A stretch of DNA of 64,000 nucleotides, taken from Phyllosticta citriasiana. Its lineage: Eukaryota > Ascomycota > Dothideomycetes > Botryosphaeriales > Phyllostictaceae. The stretch covers positions 1,674,001-1,738,000 of the forward strand of contig JBBPHT010000007.1 in the NCBI GenBank assembly GCA_038021145.1. Reading direction: 5' to 3'. A program made the translations under genes and the position numbers. Position 1 is the first letter of the stretch; every line of letters begins with the position of its first letter. The notes below the pieces were generated by a model. The model saw only the letters and a program-made list of their open reading frames with translations, had not been told where the DNA came from and did not search any database. Below, one piece after another: positions 54,656-64,000 of this stretch.

Positions 54656-57591
54656 TTACATGTCCTGGCGGAGACGTCGGGATAGACTCAGTGAACGCCC
54701 TCCAAAAGGCAGGGTTGATGATGTAGGTGTTCGCGGGGTCGAGCTAGAGAATAAGCCCAATCTTTGTCGGCGCTCATCACTACCATACCCGTCCGAGTAG
54801 CGAGGAGTTTCGCTTGCTGGAGGCGTGTATTTGCGTTCACCGCGGTCTCGAAGCAAGAGGCTGGAGCTAGACGACTGCTGTGCGATGGGCTGCTCTGTTG
54901 CAACTGTGCCCGCTCTCCTGAGCGAAGTATTCGTGTGCAGCTGCGCAACCGAGGAAGCACCGTCCGGAAGCGGAACGTTGGAAGTGTACTCTCGAGACAA
55001 GCGATTGCGATTGTTGGTGTTCCGTTGGACATAGTCAGTGGAGGCGCGCGAGGGAACGCGGAGGTTGGACGTCTCTTCTTCCTGGTTCGGCGCATCGTCA
55101 TTGGTAACGGTAGCTCGTCGAGGACGATGCAGGCTGGATCCAGAGCGTGCCTGGTATTTGCCCGACTGTTGAGTTGGCGTTGTGCGGTCCCGGTCCGTAC
55201 CTTCGCGCGGGCTGTTGCCAGCGCTCCCAGTCTGATTGCCGAGCAGCGTGCTGGCCCGGCGCGCTTCAATGCGATGCAATGCGCGGCTGGGGCTGTTTCT
55301 TGCAATTTCTCCGTCAGGCTCTGCGCTTCCAGCTCTTGAAATGGGCTGATGGTATTCCTTTTCGTCGCGATCTCCGTTGATGTGAAGGCTCCGTCTTCTC
55401 GAGGACACGGCCATTGCGGGGGATTGCAAGGGCGGACTCTTTACACTTTGCGTATTGTCACAAATTGCAATGCAAAGATCTGTGAGGTTCCGGCACATGT
55501 TGTCGGCTTTTCTTCTGAGCTGGCGATCAGATGATTGCACGCCGCTGGCAACAGACACAGCAGAGCTCTGGCCAGCGTTTCCCGTCATGGCGGCAAGCTC
55601 CAAGGCCTCTGTCGCCGTATTTTCCAAAACTCTGTAGAGCGCAGGTCCGACTTGATCCTTGCATTTGGCCAGTGCAGAGTGCAGCAGTGGATGGCTGGCC
55701 GCAGCTGCTCCCGCAACTGCACCAGATACCGTCGTTTCTGGCGGTGACGCACCTGCAACCGACCTTTTCGCTTGCTTGGGAGACAAAATGACAGATGTTG
55801 CCTGGGTGGTGGCCGTTCGGGGTCGGCTGACTGACTCGACTCCGTTCATCATTGCAGCACCGGAGCTTGGAGGAATCCTTCCGGTGAGCTCCATCTTTTT
55901 GATTCGAGACTTGAGGTCGTCCAACTCATCCCAAATGGTGGACACTGCCGTGGTCGAGTCGAGTGAGTCGGAACCGTCGTTTGTTGCTTGTTTCTCAGGA
56001 CGTTCTTGCCTGGACGAAATTTCCGGGGAGCTTTCCAACGAGGCCGACGGCTGGTTTTGGCGCTGGGTATAGCCGATGCTTGAATAGCGGTATTTGTTGT
56101 TGCTTGCAGTTGATCCCGACCTTGTACCGTCCCCGATTGATGATCTTCTGCCCTGGAAGGTCTCGTCCTCCCTTGATCGTCCTGATAGACCAAAGGAACG
56201 GACTCTGGAACTGTCGGCCGGAAAAGACGCGGTGACACCCGATGGAGGCTCCCGTGCAGACAGCGGCGCCCTATAAGAGGGCGATGGCAGCTGGGATACC
56301 CGCCTGTAATGCGACTGCATTCGTGTCTCGAGCGTCGGCGTGTTGGAGTCGCCTCCGGTTGCGGATCGATCCAATGCGTTTACAGGCAGCGACTGACGGG
56401 TCAAACGGGCGATTCTCGACTGGTGAAGCCGTTAGCAAGCGGAGACTGTGAAACGCTCGGGGGATTTGACAGTAGATATGGCTCCCTTGGCCAAGATCGC
56501 TCGCGCAGACGAATCAGGGCAGGCGACCAAGGAAAAGGCGAGCTAAAGGGGCTGTGTATCAATGCAGACCATGACGGGCTTGACTCTGACCAGGGTGAAA
56601 GTAGTCGGGGCTTGCCGGGGATTAAAGTGGAAACTGCGCATTGACTTGCCTTTCTGCGCTCAAGCTTCACCGTATCGTCGTCTCCATCCTGTTGTGGGCT
56701 GTCTTGGGCAATGTTCAAAAACAAGTCCTCCGAGTTTGACGCCTTTTCAGCGCCCGAGGCAGCTTTGCTCTGCTCGGGATGCCCATTGTGAGAGCATGCA
56801 AAGTCGTAATCGGATTGGTTGTCCGACTCCATGAGCCCCGAAATGCTTCTCCTTCGCTTTACGTGGGGCAGCGGGCTCGTCGCGCGAGAGACGGGCAGAC
56901 TCTTGACCTTGCTGTTCAAAGGTGCAGGTTTGTCTGGTTGTTGCGCAAGCGCAGCCTGGCTGGTCTTGCGCGCGAGTTTGTAATTTTGGTAGGATGAGGT
57001 GAAGGTGGGCGTGTCGGGGGAGAGGACGGCAGAGGCAGAGGGCACGCGTGGAGACAATTGAGAGACTCGCAGGACGTTGTTTGATTTTCTTCGTGTCAAG
57101 AGAGCTACGGGCGGTCGATTCGAGGTCGCTATGCCATTTGCGCTGGGCGAAGCGTGCGGGCGGCGTGGGCCGGGGGACAGGAGGGAGCGCCTGGAGTCTG
57201 GAGTCGCGTCGGCGGGCGAGTTTCGCGAAGATGACAATGGAGGCACGGCCAGACGAGACGGGCGCGTCGACGAGGGAGTCGAGGATTGTGTCAGAGGTGA
57301 GCTGTTGCGGAGAGTGCTCGGTGTTGGTTGGCGGTGTTCCTGAGAGTAGCGGTGCCGAGACGCACTGTTCCCCTGGTTGAGGAGGCGCCGGGGCAAGTCT
57401 TGGAGCGTAGCAAAGGCGGTGGGCGGAGTGGACGGATCAAGGCGAGGCTGTGGAGAAGACAGGCTGGATCGTGGAGACGCTGGAGATGGACTTGGAGAGG
57501 ATCTGGAAGATGTTGCACGGAGAAGACGGCGCAGGGAGCTGCTGCGTGCGGGCGGCTGCGGTCGTTCTGGTTTGGCGAGAGCGTCGTCCAT
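54656..57591 (-). CDS. Large Ser/Pro/Arg-rich basic protein, unrecognised
   Basis: Two exons (57591-56650, 56419-54656) join in phase 0 to 901 residues. Exon 1 is Ser/Pro-rich with basic clusters (SSSLRRLLRATSSRSSPSPS) and several SP/TP sites. Exon 2 contains the one ordered-looking stretch, WDELDDLKSRIKKMELTGRI, followed by a helical region (HPLLHSALAKCKDQVGPALY, VLENTATEALELAAMTG) around residues 500-600, and an Arg/Ser-rich tail. The intron donor is GCAAGT (GC-AG) after RRK, giving RRKSRIARLTRQSL; a GTGAAG donor 21 bases earlier would also keep phase. The composition fits a cytoskeleton- or septum-associated scaffold; a Mto2-like microtubule factor is a weak guess. Confidence 0.68.
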
Positions 57592-58712
57592 TATCCTTGT
57601 CGCTCAGTGCGTTGGCGAGGGGTGGACGCCGGGTCCTGGTCTGGTGTCGTCTAGAAAGCAGTCCAGCCAGGCCGAAAGCGAGCAGTGGAATGAATGTCGT
57701 CAAGAAATCAGCACCTCAGTCGAGCAATCAAGCAGCTGAAGCCATGGGCTGAGCGACCGTCTGCTCTCGCGGCGGGCGTCAGGAACGGGTCGCAGCGACC
57801 AAGGCTAAAGCAAAGCAGTGAGTGCAGTGCAGTGCCGTGCAGCAGAGGCCGTCGCAAGTGACGGACGAGCAAGGATGGGCAAAGAAGAGGAATAATATAA
57901 GAGAAGAATCAAGCACAAGTAGACATTCGAGGTGTTGTTTGTCCTCCTTGGTCCGAGTGGCTTCCTCCTGGCTGTCTGACCAGCCGACTCGGTCGTCCCT
58001 CTGCACTTGTTCTAGTGTTGCCCTCGTCAACCAAAGGATCCGTCTGGTCAGGTACCCGCGTCCATCTCTCTACAGAAGGACAGTCCATGGAGAAGAATGC
58101 AAGCGATCGACGACGAGACGCTCATCAATCTGACTTGGAATGTCCCCTTCAGCCGCGAATTGCCTTTCTTGGCGCGTCGTGATGGCATTTCTTTCTTCAA
58201 GCTGGTGTCACTTGATCGCCGCACCGATGTTTTTTCTTCAAACCTAAAAGTTAATGGTCGCTGGGCGGACTTCGAAGCTAGACAGTGGAGGCGGCTAAAA
58301 GGGCACCAAAAGTCTCCCTTTCTTCCGTTGCAAGGCCCTACAGTGAAAAGCACGGTTCTTTCGCCTTTCGCATCAGCAAAATGTGCTCTGTCGACTGTCA
58401 AAGTCCCCATTTGCCTACATCAACCTCTACCAAGCGACTTGGCCTCAAACTGGTCCAAACCAGAATCGATAAGACCTTGGTCATAGAGATCCTTTGACTA
58501 CTAATTTCGTAATTCAATTTCTTCCGGTCTCTTGACTTCTTCCAACTACATGTAGACAACACCAACAAATTGCAGCCTTGGTGCCTGACGCAGCATTCAT
58601 TTCTTGGCACGCACGGACGGCGCTTTTTGCCCGTCGCCTCGACTCCACCGGCAGCATCTCCTACACGTCGGTCCGCACTTGCAACCCCATCCACACCCAC
58701 CACCTCGACGCC
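57592..58712. other. Divergent promoter region
   Basis: 1.1 kb shared between the Ser/Pro-rich gene (minus) and SNW1 (plus). Frames in it, including one of 129 codons at 58097-58486, lack domain signal. The 100 bases before 58713 are a C/A-rich leader. Confidence 0.45.
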
Positions 58713-60497
58713 ATGTCTACCGGCCTCTCACTCTCACGCGCCCTCCCAAAACCCAAATACACCGGCCACGATGAAGAGCTCCCAGCTCACGCCCAGCCCC
58801 GCGGCCCGCGCGTCGTTGGCGCTGCCGAGCTTGACAACTCCCAGGTGGTCCTGAGGAAATCCGGTCCTCCACCTTACGGTCAACGCACTGGATGGCGCCC
58901 ACGTTCGCAAGAAGATTATGGCGATGGGGGTGCTTTTCCAGAGATTCCCGTCGCCCAATACCCGCTGGACATGGGTCGCAAGACTGGTGGCAGCTCCAAC
59001 GCCCTCGCCATTCAGGTCGACGGCGAGGGCAAGGTCAAATACGACGCAATTGCAAGGAGGGGGCACAGCGAAAACAGAATCGTGCATACATCTTTCAAAG
59101 ACCTCATTCCTCTCCGTCAGAGGGCCGACATGGGCGAGCTTTCATTGGAGCGGCCGTCTGAAGACCAAGTCGCCGAAACCAAAAAGAAGACAGAGGAAGC
59201 TCTCGCAAAGCTGGTGTCGGGCGCCGTGGCAGCACAAAAACCAAAGACCGTCGCAGGCACCACTCGCAAAGCTCTTACCTACGTGCGATACACGCCTGCG
59301 AATCAGATGGGTGACAACACGCAAAAGCAGGATCGAATCATCAAGATTGTGGATAGGCAACAAGATCCCATGGAGCCGCCCAAGTTCAAGCACAAAAAGA
59401 TCCCGCGGGGACCCCCGAGCCCTCCGCCGCCCGTCATGCATTCGCCGCCTCGAAAGTTGACTGCCGAAGATCAAGAGGCCTGGAAAATCCCTCCGCCCGT
59501 CTCGAACTGGAAGAACCCTAAGGGTTACACTGTCCCTCTAGACAAGCGACTTGCCGCCGATGGACGAGGCTTGCAGGATGTCACCATCAACGACAAGTTT
59601 GCGCAATTCGCAGAGGCCCTGTTTACCGCCGACCGTCATGCCAGAGAGGAGGTTAAGCAACGCGCGATGATGCAACAAAAGTTGGCCGAAAAGGAAAAAT
59701 TGCAAAAAGAGGAACACTTGAGGCAGCTGGCCATGAAGGCCCGCGAGCAAGCCAGCGGTGGGCGGAGAGGATCTGGCGGTCGCGCAGCGTCCAGGTCGAG
59801 GAGCAGATCTCTGTTAGAGTACTCGTCACACTCGGAAGGAAGTGAAGATGACGAGGCAGTAAAGGAGCGTGAGGCCATGCGCCGGGAACGGCGAAGAGAA
59901 GCAGAACGCCAATTGCGCCAGTCGCGCATGGGCACGGAGCGCCGTATTCAGATGATGGCGCGCGAGCAGAACCGCGACATTTCGGAGAAAATTGCTCTTG
60001 GCATTGCAAAGCCATCACAGTCCTCGGAGACAATGTACGACTCGCGTCTCTTCAACCAGACTAGTGGCTTCGACACTGGATTCAACGAAGACCAGGCTTA
60101 CGACAAGCCGCTGTTTGCAGCACAAGATGCCATCAACAGCATCTACCGACCCAAGGCAAACCAGGAGGATGATGACGATGATGGAGGCGAGACGTACGAT
60201 CGCATCACAAAGACGAATCGCTACGAAGTCTTGGGCAAGGCGAAGGAGGGCTTCAAGGGTACGGAGACTGCTGATGTAAGTCACTTTGATTTTTGTCCTT
60301 CTATTCAATCGCAGAAGACTAACCTGTCCAAGGAACGTGAGGGCCCGGTGCAATTCGAAAAAGACACCGATGACCCCTTTAACATCAATCAAATGATTTC
60401 AGAGGCCACGAGTGGTGCCGCCAGCTCGAGCAAGCGTTACGGAGGTGACGAGCCCGATGGACGATCCTCAAAACGTGCAAGAGTGGACGATGATTAG
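58713..60497 (+). CDS. prp45: Pre-mRNA-processing factor 45 / SNW1 (SKIP) homologue
   Basis: Two exons (58713-60275, 60333-60497) join in phase 0 to 575 residues. The SNW domain is unmistakable: PPYGQRTGWRPR, IVHTSFKDLIPLRQR, TYVRYTP, PPKFKHKKIPRGPPSPPPPV, the signature IPPPVSNWKNPKGYTVPLDK, RLAADGRGLQDV and FAEALFTADRHAREEVKQRA. A charged coiled helix follows, then DSRLFNQTSGFDTGFNEDQA and VQFEKDTDDPF near the end. The protein is a core component of the activated spliceosome (NTC-related) and in animals a transcription co-regulator. The frame is open further upstream of 58713, but only the ATG at 58713 begins the conserved MSTGLSLSRALPKPKY. The single intron has a CTAAC branch site. Confidence 0.94.
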   Translation: MSTGLSLSRALPKPKYTGHDEELPAHAQPRGPRVVGAAELDNSQVVLRKSGPPPYGQRTGWRPRSQEDYGDGGAFPEIPVAQYPLDMGRKTGGSSNALAIQVDGEGKVKYDAIARRGHSENRIVHTSFKDLIPLRQRADMGELSLERPSEDQVAETKKKTEEALAKLVSGAVAAQKPKTVAGTTRKALTYVRYTPANQMGDNTQKQDRIIKIVDRQQDPMEPPKFKHKKIPRGPPSPPPPVMHSPPRKLTAEDQEAWKIPPPVSNWKNPKGYTVPLDKRLAADGRGLQDVTINDKFAQFAEALFTADRHAREEVKQRAMMQQKLAEKEKLQKEEHLRQLAMKAREQASGGRRGSGGRAASRSRSRSLLEYSSHSEGSEDDEAVKEREAMRRERRREAERQLRQSRMGTERRIQMMAREQNRDISEKIALGIAKPSQSSETMYDSRLFNQTSGFDTGFNEDQAYDKPLFAAQDAINSIYRPKANQEDDDDDGGETYDRITKTNRYEVLGKAKEGFKGTETADVSHFDFCPSIQSQKTNLSKEREGPVQFEKDTDDPFNINQMISEATSGAASSSKRYGGDEPDGRSSKRARVDDD

Positions 60498-61784
60498 TGG
60501 TTATTCCAAAGCATTCAGAAGCATTTTGAACAGCATTCAAGATACCAGGAGCAATGTATCAGTCACTCAATGGCCTCGTTGGTTTGTACAAGATAATTTC
60601 AAAGTGATGACTCCAAGTCTATGCGGTTGAAACGAAGATGCATCGTTGCCATGGGTATGAACTGCCACTCAGCTTGGCATGGCATCTAAGCCCCCTTGGT
60701 TCTGAAGCTTGGTGTAAAAGCCATTGCACACAACCACGGTCTTCTTGAACGCCTCTCAATATCGCTGAGGGTAGCTGAACTGCTTGCCATCTAGGTATTC
60801 ACTTACCATCAAAACGTGCGCTTACTTTCCTTTGCGCTTCCTATCTTCGTTGTATGCCGCGCCATTCGTCCACAACAAGCCTCTTTCCTCCTCTTTGGGG
60901 ACCCAAAACTTGGTCAAAGCTTGCGCGCCACACTGAACTTGAGAGCTGCCAAAGCATGCACCTTTCGGTTGAACTTCTGACCGCCTTCTTACTCCACCTT
61001 CTTGCCACGACTCCAACTTCGACAGTGATATCAACACCAGCAATTGACATCACCATAGTTCGCAGCGACGAATCGAAAGCAACGAGGGCAGCGCAATGAA
61101 CAGCAGAAAGGAACCAAACCACCCCCCCCCCCCTGAGGTAAGCAGCGACGGCACCAATGGGCAGGATGAAAATCCCAAGACTGCCAAGAGGAGTTTCAAC
61201 TCGGAAAAGCAAGACGTCAAACGGTCTGTCGCCTGCCAAAACGTGCCAAAAGAATGGCTGACTCTTTTGGCTTGCCCTCGCCGCTCGCGGTCCGCTCTGG
61301 GCGGCATGAACCGAGAGCTTGATCTTACTTGTACCCGCCGTATCGACTTCCCCAGAGCTTCCCTCCGTTTCAGGGACATGCGCTCTCCTGGGTTACTCGG
61401 CACGTCTACCCCCTATGGGCGGACGCGCTCTTCCTAGCGTTCCTGGAGATGAGAGCCCAGCTTGGCATGGCGTTCAGCTGAATGAAAGCCACCAACCGCT
61501 TTGGACCCTGAAGTTCCGCTGGCTGCTGTGATTGGCCCATGTTGCACGCGAGAATCGCATTTGGTTATCTCTCGAATTTCACGATGGTTCGCATCTGGTG
61601 TCCGCGGTGGTGGCTGATGGATTTTGATAGGATCCTCTGTTTCAGCAACTGCATGCTGGCTGAGGCAGGGCTTTCGTCGTATTTGGACCCCGTAGCCATT
61701 GGACCTCAGGGCTGATGCATTTATAAAGATTTTATGGTGGCCCAAAAGCAGACGTATTCAACTCAGACAGCCTTCGAAAGCGCA
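60498..61784. other. Intergenic
   Basis: No gene recognised. A short frame beginning at 61096 with a C-rich run (61124-61133) has no domain signal. The segment before 61785 should contain the promoter of the membrane-protein gene. Confidence 0.45.
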
Positions 61785-63947
61785 ATGGGTCCAATCAACT
61801 CTCACTACTTGGCCTCTCCGGCTCAAAATGCATCCGGCAGTAAACGGATCAGGTACGTATAACCACTTCTTTTCATTAAACTCCCAGAAAGTCCCTTGAG
61901 CCAACAGACCGTAAGAAAAGATTGCTGACTGGAATCCAGGCTTTTCCCAGGCTATCTTCTCAATGCTGGCGGCCTTTTGATCCTTATCTTCTTGGTCGTC
62001 GCTTTCTGGTCCCGCGCTGCCAGCCAGCCGTTCTATGTGTCACTCTTCTTCGGTTATTGGATCCGACAAAGCGCCAAAGAGGGAGCTTGGATATGGTCAG
62101 CCACTGCGTCTGTGCTGGCATTCTCTACGCTTCATATGCTCGACAAATTACTGCATTTAATGGTCAAGCAAAAGATCCAAGCGAACACGAGCTTGGCTAC
62201 CTTGGAGGGTGAGTAATTTACTCTCTGCCCCAAGGCAACAGCAAGCTGAGATCAGATAGGATGGAGCAGACTGTCTTACCACAAGATGTTTCTGGATTAC
62301 AGGAAACCGTGGCTCGCCGCGTTCTCACTGGCCACTTGGGTCACAGCGCACTTCTTGGTTTCGGGATACACGGCATTGCTGACTCCGAAGCCTGTCCTGC
62401 AAATCATTGAAGTCACTGGAAACGACACCGACGTATCGTCTGACGCATTCAGACAGTGGGCCACTCCACTGTGGGAATCAGACAAGTCTAATTTGACGCT
62501 GTGTCAGTGGTGGGACTATACAACTCCCGATGAATATCCCCTTCCTCATTCGACCATCTACTATCCCACTTGTTCGTGGGCAAAGGATTCGATCTCGTTC
62601 ACGAGTTCGGGGATGGTTAGTGCTTTGGAATCTTCTCTCCTCAGGGGTTTAGACGGAACGTTCAAGACATATACCAGAGTGGCAGACTCCATCTTTGATG
62701 GATCGACAGGAGGAGTGCTGCCAATAGGTGACGTCGGCATCGCAGCTTTTGCGTACGACTTGGAATACAAGGATGTGCCGGACTATCTCAACTACACCGC
62801 TTCCTGGAACTACACGCTCATTCAGCAAGGTTTCTCGGTCGACATTGTATGCACGAATACTACCGACTCGACCCCCATCTCCCGTAGCGAGCCGGACCCC
62901 GTGAATGTCACGAACGGATACGTTGGCCAGGATATGACCATGTACACATTCACTTACGACACGAGCGACTGCACAAATCCCCTGCACAATGACGACACAT
63001 ATGTGACGCCCGTTGACTCCAGTCTAGGCGTTTACGTTTGCATGGGGGATGACGTAGAGGCCAACAAGTGGACCATGTATTTGCGCGCATTCGACGAGTA
63101 TGAGAGGACCTTTGGCAACATGACATGCACCATAGATCCCTATTTGACCAAGAACGAGGTCACTTATGAAGGCAATGGGTTCATGATTTATCAAAACAAG
63201 ATTGGACCGGTGGGCGATGGGTCATTCGTCCCACCCGACCTGATGATGGCCATCTGGCAAGCTCTGACATCTTCTTATTCAAGCACGGTACGTCTGACCA
63301 GTCCTCAATCTCTTCGACAGTCAGCCCATCCATCGACAAACACCACCTACTAACGCGCAACGCGACAGAGCAACAACTTCCTCGATGCGGTCATCGCAGT
63401 CAGCGGCACAGCCGCCACCTTCAAAGCCGACGCATCCAACGCCACACTGCTGCTGCAAGACGCGCTGCGCGGCGTCTTCGAGTACCAAGGCACCATGGCA
63501 CGCATCCACTACCGCGCGCAAAACTCGCCAGGCCTCGCAAAGAGCATCAAGGGCAACTTCACAATCGAGCGCATGGGCTGGTCCGGCTCCCCAACCTCCA
63601 TCGCCTCACTCCTGCCGCTCCTCACCTTCGTCCTCGGCTCGGCCATCTGGTACTGTCTCGAGGGCATGCGCGCCGAGAACCGCCACGCCACGACCTGGGA
63701 CCCGCTGAATCCCGTCTGCCTCATGGCGGCGGGCGCGGCGGGCGGGTCGGCCGGCCGCCTCGGCGTCTTCCAGGGCAAGGGCGGCGCCGATGAGAAGGAT
63801 AGAACCATCAAGAAGATTAAGGTCCGCTTTGTCGGCGAGCAGGGTCTTATTGCTGACTGGGGCCATGGCGGCGAGAGTGGGGGCGTGTCTTACCAGGCGG
63901 TTGTCGCTGAGAAGGACCAGTTGATGGGGAGGGAGAGGGGCATGTAG
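61785..63947 (+). CDS. Four-pass fungal membrane protein with large glycosylated loop
   Basis: Four exons (61785-61852, 61940-62208, 62260-63287, 63369-63947) join in phase to 647 residues. Hydrophobic segments are AGGLLILIFLVVAFWSRAAS, WIWSATASVLAFSTLHML, AAFSLATWVTAHFLVSGYTA near residues 125-145 and IASLLPLLTFVLGSAIWYCL near 530-550. Between the third and fourth lies a loop of about 380 residues with many N-glycosylation sequons (NDT, NLT, NYT, NTT, NVT, NMT, NAT) and paired cysteines, so it is almost certainly extracytoplasmic. A Gly/Ala-rich cytosolic tail follows. This architecture occurs in large expanded families of uncharacterised ascomycete membrane proteins; no function is assigned. 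Confidence 0.75.
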
Positions 63948-64000
63948 AGTTGTGTCTAGATGGAGGTTTTGTGGGTTTTGGATTTTGGGGTTTGGCATTG

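Noticed and set aside
58097..58486. 129-codon plus-strand frame before SNW1
   Set aside because: No protein-like conservation, lies in the divergent promoter region.
61096..61437. Plus-strand frame of 113 codons
   Set aside because: Contains a C-run and no domain; no leader or splice evidence.
1..64000. tRNA, rRNA, CRISPR arrays, complete transposons
   Set aside because: I looked for T-loop boxes, regularly spaced repeats and inverted-repeat-flanked transposase or reverse-transcriptase frames and saw none convincing; a tRNAscan-SE and RepeatMasker run would settle it.

Overview
The window is nuclear DNA of a filamentous ascomycete (Pezizomycotina). The evidence is genes with several short introns (about 45-100 nt, GT...AG, CTAAC/CTGAC-like branch sites), fungus-restricted families (DUF3074 START-like protein, fungal STAND/NACHT protein, WSC-domain secreted protein) and clear eukaryotic housekeeping genes (SNW1/Prp45, Stm1/Oga1-type ribosome factor, SLC35F6-type transporter). 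The class cannot be fixed from sequence alone; Dothideomycetes would fit. There is no operon logic: genes stand alone on both strands with 0.5-2.5 kb spacers rich in microsatellites. Gene models were built by joining reading frames at splice sites. Phase was checked across every junction, and all multi-exon models give an uninterrupted frame.

Left part (1-23.5 kb): a degenerate aspartic-protease-like fragment; an SLC35F6-like membrane transporter (+); a six-exon, about 1,455-residue dynamin-type GTPase resembling the nuclear GTPase SLIP-GC (-); a 91-residue protein with two LGDP(I/V)SLKAE motifs (+); a DUF3074 START-like protein with a coiled-coil tail (+); a gene-free stretch with a 39-C tract; an RGG-rich Stm1/Oga1 homologue (-); and a bZIP transcription factor with a GC-AG intron (-).

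Middle (23.5-44.9 kb): a seven-exon alpha-arrestin with a very long disordered tail (+); D-galactonate dehydratase (-); a calcineurin-like metallophosphoesterase (+); a small protein-kinase-like protein (-); a J-domain protein with a long charged tail (+); a STAND NACHT protein without C-terminal repeats (-); and a secreted alpha/beta-hydrolase fused to four WSC and two PAN/apple-like cysteine-rich modules (+).

Right part (45-64 kb): a tandem, same-strand cluster of small coiled-coil proteins (three or four intact copies and two remnants). Three members share a TATA/leader element and a 5'-UTR intron just before the ATG. It is followed by three more small genes on the minus strand, a Ser/Pro-rich basic protein (-) divergent from SNW1/Prp45 (+), and a four-pass membrane protein (+) at the edge.

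The small coiled-coil cluster is the best candidate for an undescribed gene family. It lies 5.9 kb from the STAND NTPase, in the part of the window with the most signs of duplication and decay.
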